This document shows, one piece after another, positions 54,531-63,207 of a DNA stretch of 64,000 nucleotides. The stretch comes from Bacillus sp. FJAT-27225 (GTDB taxonomy: Bacteria > Bacillota > Bacilli > Bacillales > Cytobacillaceae): NCBI RefSeq assembly GCF_001685025.1, contig NZ_MAYU01000001.1, positions 186,001 through 250,000 on the forward strand, written 5' to 3'. Position 1 is the first letter of the stretch. Each line of letters begins with the position of its first letter. The notes below the pieces were generated by a model. It was not told the origin of the DNA. It searched no databases and saw nothing but the letters and a program-made list of their open reading frames with translations. The translations under genes and the position numbers were made by a program.

Positions 54531-55070
54531 ATGAAAGTAGCAGCACTTGTAGGCAGTGTTAGAAAAGATTCTTTGAATTTACAGCTCGTTGAAACGCTTC
54601 GCGAGCGGTATAGCGAGAAGTTCGAGCTATCCGTTGTTGAGATTTGCGGGCTGCCATTTTTCAATCAGGACGAGGAATTGGATCCAAGTGAAGAGGTGAA
54701 ACGCTTTAAGCAGGAAATACATAACGCAGATGCAGTTCTTATTGCGACGCCGGAATATAACTGGTCCGTTCCAGGAGTACTGAAAAATGCGCTGGACTGG
54801 TTGTCACGAGTTGATTTTGTTTTGAAAAATAAACCGGTGCTAATTGTTGGAGCAACACCAGGTGTATTGGGAACTATCCGTGCCCAGCAGCATTTAAGAC
54901 AAATTCTGTCCAGCCCGGGCCTTCAGGCACGCGTGCTTCAGCCGGCCGGAAATGAAATTTTGGTCACTCAGGCACTGAACAAATTCCAGAACGGCAGGCT
55001 AATTGATGAAGCAACATTGGCATTCATTGATGATGTAGTAGAGCGGTTTATTGACTTTGCAAAAGCTTAA
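54531..55070 (+). CDS. NADPH-dependent FMN reductase
   Basis: 179 aa; ATG 54531 after GGGGGATG. Flavodoxin-like fold: MKVAALVGSVRKDSLNLQLV (phosphate loop GSxRxxS), ADAVLIATPEYNWSVPGVLK (flavin-contact PEYN) and LKNALDWLSR. These enzymes reduce FMN, quinones, azo dyes or chromate with NADPH. Divergent from the MFS gene. A Bacillaceae intergenic repeat follows the stop directly. Confidence 0.9.
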   Translation: MKVAALVGSVRKDSLNLQLVETLRERYSEKFELSVVEICGLPFFNQDEELDPSEEVKRFKQEIHNADAVLIATPEYNWSVPGVLKNALDWLSRVDFVLKNKPVLIVGATPGVLGTIRAQQHLRQILSSPGLQARVLQPAGNEILVTQALNKFQNGRLIDEATLAFIDDVVERFIDFAKA

Positions 55071-55077
55071 CGTACAA

Positions 55078-55228
55078 AAGCGCAAGCGCCTTGCTCATCG
55101 CCGTACAAACTGGAGGGGCTTCGACTGAGATAAAGGAATCACGAAGAGCGAAGCGATTCGATGATGACTTATCGTAGGGAGGAGACCTGAAGTTTGCTAG
55201 GCGATAGGCGCTGGAGCTAGACGTAGAC
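55078..55228. repeat. Dispersed Bacillaceae repeat (about 150 bp)
   Basis: Starts AAGCGCAAGCGCCTTG and ends CGATAGGCGCTGGAGCTAGA; ends pair as AGCGCC/GGCGCT. I recognise these ends from an intergenic repeat scattered in many Bacillus-related genomes. No coding capacity. Confidence 0.75.
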
Positions 55229-55282
55229 ATGCTCAATAAAAAAGTTATCCAAAGTCGCGAAATTTATAATTTCCTAAACGAT

Positions 55283-55320
55283 AAAAAAATCCTTCAGGAG
55301 TGCCTGGAGGATTTTTATTT
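55283..55320. terminator. Bidirectional terminator
   Basis: AAAAATCCTTCAGG pairs with CCTGGAGGATTTTT around AGTG. Confidence 0.8.
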
Positions 55321-55851
55321 ATCGGGCAAAATCTTTGGGGCAATCGCGTGACCTCCAAATAGCGCAGCAGCCTGCAGGAGCCCGAACGGAATAGAAAGAA
55401 ACAGGTCTGAGAATGAAACTAGGTTTTCAGTGAGTAATCTATAAAATAAGTATAAGAAGTACGGGACTACAGCCAGCGCTGTCCCAGCTCCAAGTGTATA
55501 GGTTTTTACGTATGCCCATTGCCCGATATGGCTGAACAGATGAAGAAAAAACAAGAGGGAAAAGCCAATGAACATGCCGAATATCCCGTTTTCTGTGGCA
55601 AGGTAACATGCAGGTATGTAGATCAAAAGTTGAAATAGGACCGGAATGGAGAATCTGGCTGTGGTGACTTTGGACATGCTATCAAAGGTTTTCAGCATAC
55701 GTTTCGGGACACGGGGCCGCACCTTATTATAGTTTTTCTTAAACCACGCTTCTAAAAGAATAATTTCCTCAAAATCGTGAATCATAAATATGGCTGGATA
55801 GAGCCAAATCAACGTTATTACACTAACATTCTCATTTAAATAGGAAAGCAT
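55315..55851 (-). CDS. HXXEE-domain membrane protein
   Basis: 178 aa. The signature IHDFEEIILLEAWFKKNY (HDFEE) near residue 24 names the HXXEE family. About five hydrophobic helices follow (FSIPVLFQLLIYIPACYL, MFIGFSLLFFLHLFSHIG, LAVVPYFLYLFYRLL and a last one). The His and Glu lie in a helix and may bind metal; no function is established. The upstream gene on the same strand ends 2 nt before, so they are co-transcribed. Confidence 0.85.
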   Translation of the reverse strand: MLSYLNENVSVITLIWLYPAIFMIHDFEEIILLEAWFKKNYNKVRPRVPKRMLKTFDSMSKVTTARFSIPVLFQLLIYIPACYLATENGIFGMFIGFSLLFFLHLFSHIGQWAYVKTYTLGAGTALAVVPYFLYLFYRLLTENLVSFSDLFLSIPFGLLQAAALFGGHAIAPKILPDK

Positions 55852-55853
55852 AT

Positions 55854-56414
55854 TTACACTTCATTCTGTCCGGAGACTTGTTTTTCATTTTTGCGCGGGA
55901 AAACGGTGTGGCTATAGGAAATAAGAAAATCAACAGCTAAAACAACGCCCCAAATAAACATGACATTTTTTAAGGCAGCTGTTTGCTCTCCAATCCCGAT
56001 TAACAGAATCATCGCACCGAGTAAGGCATTTCCGATCACCCAGCCGAGGAGATGCCTGTGGAAACCATGGCGTTGCAGCTTTGCGTGTTCACTGCCGATT
56101 TTAGGCTTCTGCGCAGGCTTGGGGCCGCCCGCGAACCGATAAGCAAACCGTTCGTCGGCCCATTGAATCATTTTTTCCCCAAAAGCAATCGTCATTCCGA
56201 TGTAATAAGCTGCCAGGCCATGTATAAAAGAAGCTTCGCTGCCGCTTTGCAAGTCAATGACTGTTGCAACAAGCAAAACAAAATCAATTACCGGAGTCGA
56301 CAGCAGTAGGACAGCACCAAGCTTCTTTTTCTTAACTATGTAACGTGCAAAGAGGCCTGCAACAATCATAATCCAAAACATAATTTCACATACCATAATA
56401 AGTAATCCAACCAT
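55854..56414 (-). CDS. Hypothetical membrane protein, 186 aa
   Basis: ATG 56414 with AGGAGG. About five membrane helices: IMVCEIMFWIMIVAGLFARY, LLLSTPVIDFVLLVATVI, GLAAYYIGMTIAFG, LGWVIGNALLGAMILLIGI and VMFIWGVVLAVDFLISY. A charged loop contains PKPAQKPKIGSEHAKLQRHG. Not recognised. First gene of an operon with the HXXEE protein. Confidence 0.7.
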   Translation of the reverse strand: MVGLLIMVCEIMFWIMIVAGLFARYIVKKKKLGAVLLLSTPVIDFVLLVATVIDLQSGSEASFIHGLAAYYIGMTIAFGEKMIQWADERFAYRFAGGPKPAQKPKIGSEHAKLQRHGFHRHLLGWVIGNALLGAMILLIGIGEQTAALKNVMFIWGVVLAVDFLISYSHTVFPRKNEKQVSGQNEV

Positions 56415-56555
56415 ATTTTTCCTCCTTATAATGAAGAATATAACATACCTATTTTAAAAAGAGCAGGTCACAGGTGTAAAAACCTTTCATTTTAAATTCC
56501 TATCGGATTAATATAATATGAAACTACTACATAGTTTTACCAAGGGGGATATTGT

Positions 56556-57560
56556 ATGGAACAAAAGACAGGTGTCGCAGCAGAAATCAGTAAGGATGGA
56601 TCGTTTAAGCGACAAGGGAATCGATTTACAACTCCATTTGGGAATGAGGCTGGTGAATTGCCAGTCGAGGCTGGCAGGTACCGAATGCTCTGGTCAGCTG
56701 TATGCCCTTGGGCTCATCGGTCTGTCATTGTCCGCCGGATACTCGGGCTTGAAGATGCCATCAGCCTTGGAACGGCAAGTCCTATGAGGCCTCGGCTTCC
56801 TCATGTTGACTGGGAGTTTTCATTGGACGAGGAGGGTGTGGACCCGGTTCTTGGGATTCGATACATGAGCGAGATTTATTTGGAGACAGATCCCGGCTAT
56901 AGCGGGCGCCCGACTGTTCCGGTTATTGTTGATGTGAAAGAACGGAAGGTAGTCAACAATGATTATTTCCGGCTCACGAACTATTTCGAGACTGCATGGA
57001 CACCATTTCATAAGGAGAATGCGCCGGATTTGTATCCGGTAAGTTTGCGCAAGGAAATTGACACTCTTAATGATGCCATCTTTCATGATGTCAACAATGG
57101 TGTGTATAAGTGCGGCTTTGCCAAGTCACAGGAAGCTTATGAGCAGGCGTTTGACACTCTATTTGCCCGCCTTGATGAGCTGGAGGAGAGTCTGAGCTCG
57201 AAGCGGTTCCTGTTTGGTGATTATATTACTGATTCTGATGTCCGGCTGTATGCAACGCTAATCCGTTTCGATGCAGCGTATTATGCTGCTTTTAAAACAA
57301 ACCGGAACCGGATTGTTGATTTCCCGAATCTATGGGGATACTTGCGCGATCTGTATCAGACACCGGGGTTTGGAGATACGACTGATTTCCATGCCATTAA
57401 AGTGCATTACCATCTGTCGAACCACATTGCTGCAGACGATCAAAAATCGAAGGGTATCTTACCAAAAGGACCGGATTTGAGCGGGCTGACAAGCAAGCAT
57501 GGCCGGGAAGCAATCAGTGGGAAGCGTCAGAAATTCCTTATTCCAGGGAGCGAAGAATAA
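56556..57560 (+). CDS. Glutathionyl-hydroquinone reductase-like (Xi-class GST, YqjG/ECM4)
   Basis: 334 aa, ATG with AAGGGGGA. The catalytic motif SAVCPWAHRSVIVRRILGLE (CPWAHR) is diagnostic of Xi-class transferases. Also RPTVPVIVDVKERKVVNND and SDVRLYATLIRFDAAYY. The family uses Cys to remove glutathione from hydroquinone conjugates. Most Bacillaceae make bacillithiol instead of glutathione, so the true thiol here may differ. Followed by an overlapping GNAT gene. Confidence 0.9.
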   Translation: MEQKTGVAAEISKDGSFKRQGNRFTTPFGNEAGELPVEAGRYRMLWSAVCPWAHRSVIVRRILGLEDAISLGTASPMRPRLPHVDWEFSLDEEGVDPVLGIRYMSEIYLETDPGYSGRPTVPVIVDVKERKVVNNDYFRLTNYFETAWTPFHKENAPDLYPVSLRKEIDTLNDAIFHDVNNGVYKCGFAKSQEAYEQAFDTLFARLDELEESLSSKRFLFGDYITDSDVRLYATLIRFDAAYYAAFKTNRNRIVDFPNLWGYLRDLYQTPGFGDTTDFHAIKVHYHLSNHIAADDQKSKGILPKGPDLSGLTSKHGREAISGKRQKFLIPGSEE

Positions 57561-58060
57561 TGATGATCCGTGATGCTAAAAAGAGTGAACTTGCTTTGAT
57601 TCGGGCCCAGCGGCTGGCTGCGTATATGGAGCATGCCGGGAAAATCCAAGATGGCCATTGGAATGAGCTGAAAAAGGCAATTTCATCTGAAGCCGACCAG
57701 CAGCCAGGCGTGGAACTGATTGTCGCAGAATTGGAAGGGAAGATAGCCGGTAGTGTGGCAATGTTCCCGGCAAACAGTGATGCATATGAAGGGCATCTTG
57801 ATGAACTGGAGCACCCTGAAATACGTGTCCTCGCAGTAGAACCGGACTATAGGGGAAAGGGTGTCGGAAAGGCACTTGTCGGTGAGTGCATTAAACGGGC
57901 CAGGGCGAAAGGGTATCGTGCAGTTGGTCTTCATACCGGTTCGTTTATGGATGATGCAATGAAATTGTACGAGGGCCTGGGCTTCGAGCGGCAGCCCGAG
58001 TTAGATTTTGAACCCGCAAATGATGGAATCATTGTTAAAGCGTATCAAATGAAATTGTGA
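57560..58060 (+). CDS. GNAT-family N-acetyltransferase
   Basis: 166 aa; its ATG shares a base with the stop of the reductase gene (TAATG), so it is translationally coupled. IRDAKKSELALIRAQRLAAY is a typical beta1-alpha1 start; the acetyl-CoA loop is VEPDYRGKGVGKALVGECIK and the late motif is FMDDAMKLYEGLGFERQPE. Acetylates an unknown amine, perhaps linked to detoxification by its operon partner. Confidence 0.88.
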   Translation: MMIRDAKKSELALIRAQRLAAYMEHAGKIQDGHWNELKKAISSEADQQPGVELIVAELEGKIAGSVAMFPANSDAYEGHLDELEHPEIRVLAVEPDYRGKGVGKALVGECIKRARAKGYRAVGLHTGSFMDDAMKLYEGLGFERQPELDFEPANDGIIVKAYQMKL

Positions 58061-58196
58061 TGTGTGGCCGGGCATGGGTTGATGCCCGGTTTTCATTTGG
58101 AGCAGGCGAATGCCAGACAATTTCTTGTGACTTTCAAACCTTTTGTCGAGCTAATTTATATCTATTATTCAAAATGTGAAACAATTTCAGCCGACA

Positions 58197-58236
58197 AAAA
58201 AAACAAAAAAGCCGCCCAGCCACATGGGCCAGGCAG
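58197..58236 (-). terminator. Terminator of the SASP gene
   Basis: Minus-strand GCTGCCTGGCCC / GGCTGGGCGGC stem followed by TTTTTTGTTTTTT. Confidence 0.8.
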
Positions 58237-58261
58237 CTCTTGCCAGCAGAATCAGCGTAGG

Positions 58262-58456
58262 TTATTGGCCCCGCTGATTCCGCATGGCTTGTTCGCCCAT
58301 GGCGACGAGACGTTTCGTCATTTCGCCACCGACAGAACCGTTTGCTCGTGCGGTCGTATCTGCACCAAGTTGTACTCCAAACTCGTTGGCGATTTCCTCT
58401 TTCATCTGATTCAGCGCGTTTTCCGAACCAGGAACCAAAAGTTTGTTTCTAGCCAT
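58262..58456 (-). CDS. Alpha/beta-type small acid-soluble spore protein
   Basis: 64 aa; ATG 58456 with GGGGAGTGA. Full-length [44 protein letters not shown] and [17 protein letters not shown]. The germination protease (GPR) site lies in EIA-EFG. These proteins coat spore DNA in the forespore, protect against UV and heat, and feed outgrowth. Normally sigma-G controlled; I could not find a convincing sigma-G promoter by eye. Confidence 0.96.
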   Translation of the reverse strand: MARNKLLVPGSENALNQMKEEIANEFGVQLGADTTARANGSVGGEMTKRLVAMGEQAMRNQRGQ

Positions 58457-58473
58457 GATGATCACTCCCCACG

Positions 58474-58510
58474 AAAAAATTGGGCAAGCCGCGAAGGCCG
58501 CCCAATCTTA
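58474..58510 (-). terminator. Terminator of the CAP-domain gene
   Basis: Minus-strand ATTGGGCGGCC pairs with the GGCTTGCCCAAT arm around TTCGC, followed by TTTTTTC. Confidence 0.8.
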
Positions 58511-58557
58511 GTCTATCCAGTCGTACTGTTCTGATTCGTCTTCGCCGAGCGAAGAAG

Positions 58558-59694
58558 TTAATTCCTATAATAGTTCTGGGTGAAATAAGGCTGCGATTGT
58601 TCGTTAAATGCTACACCGACACCAAGATACTCATAATCGCGTTTCAAAATATTATCTCTATGGCCTTTCGAGTTCATCAGGCCTTCATGGGCAAAAATAC
58701 TGCTAAACTGGCCGTACGCCAGGTTTTCACCGGCGAGCACGAACCGAAGTTTGTCTTCTTCCATCCGATCAAAAGGGGATTGGCCATCAAGATTCGTATG
58801 GCTGAAATAATTGTTTTCCGCCATATCATCGCTATGTTTCCTTGCTGTCTCACGAACATGGTCATCCCACTCAAGGATTGGCAGCTGGTGATTGACGCGG
58901 GTTGCATTTGTCAAATCAAACATCTGGTATTCAAAGCCTTCTTTCAATGAGCCACTCGCATCTCCATACAAATTCGTTTTCTTTTCCTCGACATCCTGCC
59001 TTATAAGCTGTAATGCTGTAACAGTATTGCCCTCATGCTTATCATAAAAAACCGTAATGTACGTTCCATCCTTGAAGTATGCATCATAATCCTGGTCTTG
59101 CTGGAGGCGGTAAAAGACGCCGCCTTTTTGAATCGTAGTCAGCGGAGCGCCAAGCTTTTCCCGGACTAAGTCCTTTGCTGTGCCGCGTTCGATTCCATTC
59201 GTCGAGGCGATTAAATCCTGGCTCGTATACAAACCTGCAACCTTATTATCCTGATCGTACATAACCATGATAAACTGCCGGTAATCCTGATGGTAGGCAT
59301 TCCAATTCAAGCCATACTCATTCATTGTCGACCGTTTTTCGCTGCCGAGCCTTTTTTCAACATCTGCTTTCGAGTCGCCAAGCTCAATGTTGTAGACGGA
59401 AAACAATTGCTCGGGCTGCTGCAGATCAACTTCCTCAAGAGGGGCTGGCTGAGCCTCTCTGCGAACATCGTCTGTTATTTTTCCAAAAAGAACGCCGGCT
59501 TGTTCAAAAAACTGTTTAATTGCATCAGTAAATTTTTCTGCTGCATCCCGGACTTCAGGGTTATCCGCGAGCGTCGACGCCTCTGCTTCGACGCGGGTAA
59601 GCATATCACCCGGATTCTTGAACCCGCCTTCAATAGCAGGCCATGAATAATTTATGAGAAAGACAAGTCCTATCAACATTAATAATCGGCTCAA
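58558..59694 (-). CDS. CAP-domain protein (YlbC-like), membrane-anchored
   Basis: 378 aa from TTG 59694 with GGAGG upstream. One N-terminal helix (LLMLIGLVFLINYSWPAI), then a low-complexity NPEV-type stalk. A CAP-associated domain follows (about 90-240; VYNIELGDSKADVEKRLG, VAGLYTSQDLIASTNGI), then the CAP/SCP domain (MFDLTNATRVNHQLPILEWD, HSDDMAENNYFSHTNLDGQS, AGENLAYGQFS, NSKGHRDNILKRDYEYLGVG). The order and length match Bacillus YlbC. CAP domains in Firmicutes are linked to the envelope and spores; the reaction is unknown. Confidence 0.88.
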   Translation of the reverse strand: MSRLLMLIGLVFLINYSWPAIEGGFKNPGDMLTRVEAEASTLADNPEVRDAAEKFTDAIKQFFEQAGVLFGKITDDVRREAQPAPLEEVDLQQPEQLFSVYNIELGDSKADVEKRLGSEKRSTMNEYGLNWNAYHQDYRQFIMVMYDQDNKVAGLYTSQDLIASTNGIERGTAKDLVREKLGAPLTTIQKGGVFYRLQQDQDYDAYFKDGTYITVFYDKHEGNTVTALQLIRQDVEEKKTNLYGDASGSLKEGFEYQMFDLTNATRVNHQLPILEWDDHVRETARKHSDDMAENNYFSHTNLDGQSPFDRMEEDKLRFVLAGENLAYGQFSSIFAHEGLMNSKGHRDNILKRDYEYLGVGVAFNEQSQPYFTQNYYRN

Positions 59695-60044
59695 TCGAAT
59701 CGGCCTCCATATCTGTTAAAATTCTATCCTTTAATAAAGAGGTATAATCAACTGTTTTGCTAATTTCTTTATCCGTACCCACTTTACTATCTTATTTAAC
59801 TAAAAAACCCTGTGTAACGCGACTGAAAAATCCTGTCATAAACCATCCAATTTTTTCAAATACAGGCCGAAACCGGTTGAGCTGCCCACTGAGGAAAGTT
59901 TTGGCTTGAGATAATGAAAACCGCGCCATTACTAGTCTGTAGAAACCTCAAGGGAAACTTCCTGATTTTGGGGCATGAAACGGACTGTTACAGCATGTAC
60001 CCTTTTAGCAGAGAGCGAAACTGAACTACTAGGAGGTAAAGGAA
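59695..60044. other. Intergenic region between divergent spore-related genes
   Basis: About 350 bp. It must hold promoters for the YlbC-like (-) and YkvT-like (+) genes. Nothing else recognisable. Confidence 0.4.
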
Positions 60045-60644
60045 ATGAACAAGCTTACAAAACTAGTAATCGCAGCCGGGCTCATTCTATCGATTTCGGC
60101 ATTTACAAACACTGCATCTGCAAATGCAGCAACAACACATCAGGTCAAACAAGGCGATTCCTATTGGGAGATCGCCACTAGATTTGGTGTACCAGTGAAA
60201 AAATTAATGGATGTTAATAAGGCAACGAGTTCAGACCTTCATATCGGTAAGACTCTGACAATTCCAAACTCTATAATTACAGCTGCTGAAAAAGACCTGC
60301 TAGCACGACTTGTCCATGCCGAAGCGAAAGGCGAGCCGTATTCAGGTAAAGTCGCAGTTGCAACTGTTGTCCTGAACAGGGTAGCGAGCCCTGACTTCCC
60401 TGACACAATTAAAGATGTCATTCATGAAGTCGCCAATGGATATTACGCGTTCTCTCCCGTGCAAGACGGTTCAATCAACAAACCTGCCGACGCTGAAGCC
60501 AAGCGTGCAGTCAACGAAGCCCTTGCATTCCAGGGACAGGGCAATGGCAGCTTATTCTTCTTCAACCCGAAAACAGCAGTCTCTAAATGGGTCTTCTCCC
60601 GAGAAACAACGATTACAATCGGCAACCACCGTTTTGCAAAATAG
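60045..60644 (+). CDS. LysM plus SleB/CwlJ-type cell-wall hydrolase (YkvT-like)
   Basis: 199 aa, ATG after GGAGGTAAAGG. Signal peptide (KLVIAAGLILSISAFTNTAS-ANA), one LysM (HQVKQGDSYWEIATRFGVPV, KTLTIPNS), then a Hydrolase_2 domain: LLARLVHAEAKGEPYSGKVA, VATVVLNRVASPDFP, NGYYAFSPVQDGSI. Catalytic Glu is in HAEAKGE. The family cleaves peptidoglycan or spore cortex muramic-lactam glycan. The architecture and length match Bacillus YkvT. Confidence 0.92.
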   Translation: MNKLTKLVIAAGLILSISAFTNTASANAATTHQVKQGDSYWEIATRFGVPVKKLMDVNKATSSDLHIGKTLTIPNSIITAAEKDLLARLVHAEAKGEPYSGKVAVATVVLNRVASPDFPDTIKDVIHEVANGYYAFSPVQDGSINKPADAEAKRAVNEALAFQGQGNGSLFFFNPKTAVSKWVFSRETTITIGNHRFAK

Positions 60645-60753
60645 GAGCCTCTATAGCCAGGCATTCCGACATATATAGCCTGAACCTCCCCTGTGAAACA
60701 TCGTTTGTGAAACAAGAAAAACCGGGGAGTGACAGGCACTGTTCGCATTTTTA

Positions 60754-60786
60754 AGCGCCATCCTAGCCGGGATGGCGCTCTTTCTT
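60754..60786 (+). terminator. Terminator
   Basis: AGCGCCATC pairs with GATGGCGCT around CTAGCCGG, then CTTTC. Confidence 0.75.
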
Positions 60787-60926
60787 GTATCGAAACTACT
60801 TAAGTTCCTGGGTCCTATGTATCTCCCGAGAAGTTTTTCTTCCGGATAAAGCAAGTTTCGCAGGGAAAAAGCAGGATAATGGCGAACTTTAATAGACACG
60901 TGGCAAGAAGGGAAAAAGGATAGGTT

Positions 60927-61988
60927 ATGAAAAAATACATTTTGCCTGCTATCATTCTCGTTATCTCGATTTTATTTTTGAACAATGTGACTGAGCTGCC
61001 TGAGAAGGAAGAGGAAATTTCGTCCGATTCGGTGCCTACAATCAGTTCAGCCTTCAGTGCGCGCTATGGAGGAAAGGAACTCATTTTACTAGAAAAGACA
61101 GGTGTCGACCCCAGTCACATTTCCAAGCAGAAGCTTGCGAAGGCAATGGAGAAGGCTGAAACCTTTCCTGTTTCTCCTTGGGAAAGGCTGTTGATTTCGC
61201 ATCGGATTCTTCCAAGCAAAGTGACATTTACTGAATATGATCCGGATGAAGGAATATTCGGGACCGTACATGAAGGGGATTTGTATCAGGCACCAGCTGC
61301 TCCAGGAGTAAAAGGGCTAATCATCACAGTTGAATGGGAAATAGGTGGGAAATCAACTTACTTTGCCAAAATCGATGTGCAAAAAGTTTATTCTTATCAA
61401 GAGATGATATCACCTAATCCTGAGACTTTTACGGTTCTCGCTTTTTCAGAAAAGGACACAGTACTGGACATCCCAGAAAGCAAGGATGAGACATACATTG
61501 TCCAAACAGTTCATGGGAACCGGGATGAGCTGAAAAGAAAATTTCCAGAGCTGCGACTATCGGAACTTCCCGCATTTTTTGTTTTTCAAACGAACAATAT
61601 GATTATGCAGACAGTCGAAGTCGACCAGTTGATTTCTTTTGTCACAAAAAATGAGCGATACGTTTATGAGGGGGAAACAGAAAATTGGATGATCACACTA
61701 ACTGCTGAACAGAAAATTGGGAACGGAACATTCAAAACTCTATTAACCTACAAAGGAAAAAATGGCGATCAAATTGGACAAATTGGAACGACAGTTAATG
61801 GTGAATCATGGTCACTAGAAGAAGGCGGCCACCAGCTGGATGGGAATAACCAGTCTATCGCTGGCAACATGATTACATGGCCAATAACGGAGGAAGAAAA
61901 AGTAACTTACATAGTGAGATGGGATGGCCAAGAAGAAACCATTCCATTGATTTTAAAAGGAACATCCTCAACAAGCAAAAATCATTAA
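60927..61988 (+). CDS. Membrane-anchored protein of unknown function (copy 1 of tandem pair)
   Basis: 353 aa, ATG behind AAAAAGG. N-terminal anchor MKKYILPAIILVISILFLNN then a beta-rich extracellular region. Shared with the next gene: the same anchor, SSxVxFxE/TFTEYDPDEG-type strand, KIDVQKVYSYQEMISPNPET, LPAFFVFQTNNMIMQT and a terminal VRWDGQEE. No domain recognised. The Lys-rich linker and acidic stretch PEKEEEISSDS suggest a lipoprotein-like surface position. Confidence 0.75.
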   Translation: MKKYILPAIILVISILFLNNVTELPEKEEEISSDSVPTISSAFSARYGGKELILLEKTGVDPSHISKQKLAKAMEKAETFPVSPWERLLISHRILPSKVTFTEYDPDEGIFGTVHEGDLYQAPAAPGVKGLIITVEWEIGGKSTYFAKIDVQKVYSYQEMISPNPETFTVLAFSEKDTVLDIPESKDETYIVQTVHGNRDELKRKFPELRLSELPAFFVFQTNNMIMQTVEVDQLISFVTKNERYVYEGETENWMITLTAEQKIGNGTFKTLLTYKGKNGDQIGQIGTTVNGESWSLEEGGHQLDGNNQSIAGNMITWPITEEEKVTYIVRWDGQEETIPLILKGTSSTSKNH

Positions 61989-62043
61989 AATGTCCATATA
62001 CTTAATGGTGTATAGAGATATCTGCCCAAGAGGGGGTAACCGA

Positions 62044-63108
62044 TTGAAAAAATACATCCTGCCAGGCCTTATCATGATTATATCCATTTTCTTTTTGAAT
62101 ACAGTCATTGACAAGCCGGAAGAAGAGGAGAAGCCTGCTGAAAAAACTGAAGCGGCAGCAAGTACCCAGCCTGCAGTTCGGCTGTCCTCACCAAAAGATT
62201 CAAAACCAATGGTGCTGTTGAACGATGAGATAGCTGACCCTTCGGGATTAAAAGCAAAAACCATTAAGGATGCCATTAAAAAGGCAAAAGCAGTTGATGC
62301 CAATCCCTTTGACCAGTTGATGCCGAACTTTCCTGCAACTCCAAGCAGTGTTGTTTTTTACGAATGGCAGGCAGATTCAGAGCTTCTTAGTCAGCCAGTT
62401 GGAGTAGAATTTCATCTGGCTCCCCGTGAACCTGGTGAAAAAGTAATTATACTGAGTGCTGAATGGCCTGACGGGAAGAAAGGGATCTACCTGTCAAAAA
62501 TCAATGTCAAGCGGTTATCGTCCTATCAGCATCTGCTTGCTCCTGACACAGACCGTCTAACTGTTCTTGGATTTTTCGAACCTGAGTATGACTATACGAT
62601 TCCTTCAAGCCCGTATGAAACGTATATAAAACGCGAAGTTAAGGGGACTGCTGAGGAGCTCCGATCTAATTATCAAGATCTACCCCTAGACATGCTGCCG
62701 GTATTCTTTGTTTTCCAGAATGACACGATTATGTTCCAGACTGAAGATTTTATTGAGCTCACTGCATTTCTCACGAAAGAAACGACAAGTGTATTTAAGG
62801 GTGAATCAGACAATTGGGAAGTAAGAATTACCACTAAGGATACTTTAGGCCAATCAATGATGGAGACTGTCATAAAGTATAAGGGAAGAAACGCTGAACC
62901 AAAAGGTGAGTTTGAAATGGATTTAAATACGGAGACCTCAACGTGGGGCACTATCGGACTAACGTTGGATAACCAAAAAGAAGCGTCTATATTAAGCACT
63001 ATGACAGGCATAACTGGAAAACACATGGAGAATAAAGAATATGAGGTTTCAGTTCGCTGGGACGGGAAGGAAGAAAAGTTTAAAGTACATTTAACAGATA
63101 AAAATTGA
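62044..63108 (+). CDS. Membrane-anchored protein of unknown function (copy 2 of tandem pair)
   Basis: 354 aa from TTG 62044 with AGAGGGGG upstream. Parallels copy 1: anchor MKKYILPGLIMIISIFFLNT, acidic linker KPEEEEKPAEKTEAA, then KINVKRLSSYQHLLAPDTDR, LPVFFVFQNDTIMFQT and VSVRWDGKEEKFKVHLTDKN. Only about a third of positions agree overall, so the duplication is old. Spacing of 55 nt suggests one operon. Function unknown. Confidence 0.75.
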   Translation: MKKYILPGLIMIISIFFLNTVIDKPEEEEKPAEKTEAAASTQPAVRLSSPKDSKPMVLLNDEIADPSGLKAKTIKDAIKKAKAVDANPFDQLMPNFPATPSSVVFYEWQADSELLSQPVGVEFHLAPREPGEKVIILSAEWPDGKKGIYLSKINVKRLSSYQHLLAPDTDRLTVLGFFEPEYDYTIPSSPYETYIKREVKGTAEELRSNYQDLPLDMLPVFFVFQNDTIMFQTEDFIELTAFLTKETTSVFKGESDNWEVRITTKDTLGQSMMETVIKYKGRNAEPKGEFEMDLNTETSTWGTIGLTLDNQKEASILSTMTGITGKHMENKEYEVSVRWDGKEEKFKVHLTDKN

Positions 63109-63120
63109 GAATAATCATTA

Positions 63121-63146
63121 GCCTCCTTAACCGGGAGGCTTTTTTC
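63121..63146 (+). terminator. Terminator of the tandem pair
   Basis: GCCTCC pairs with GGGAGGC around TTAACC, then TTTTTT. Confidence 0.85.
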
Positions 63147-63207
63147 TATGGTAAGATGATTATTGTATTTTACGAATATCTATAAAATTGTAAAAGAGGC
63201 GTTACTT

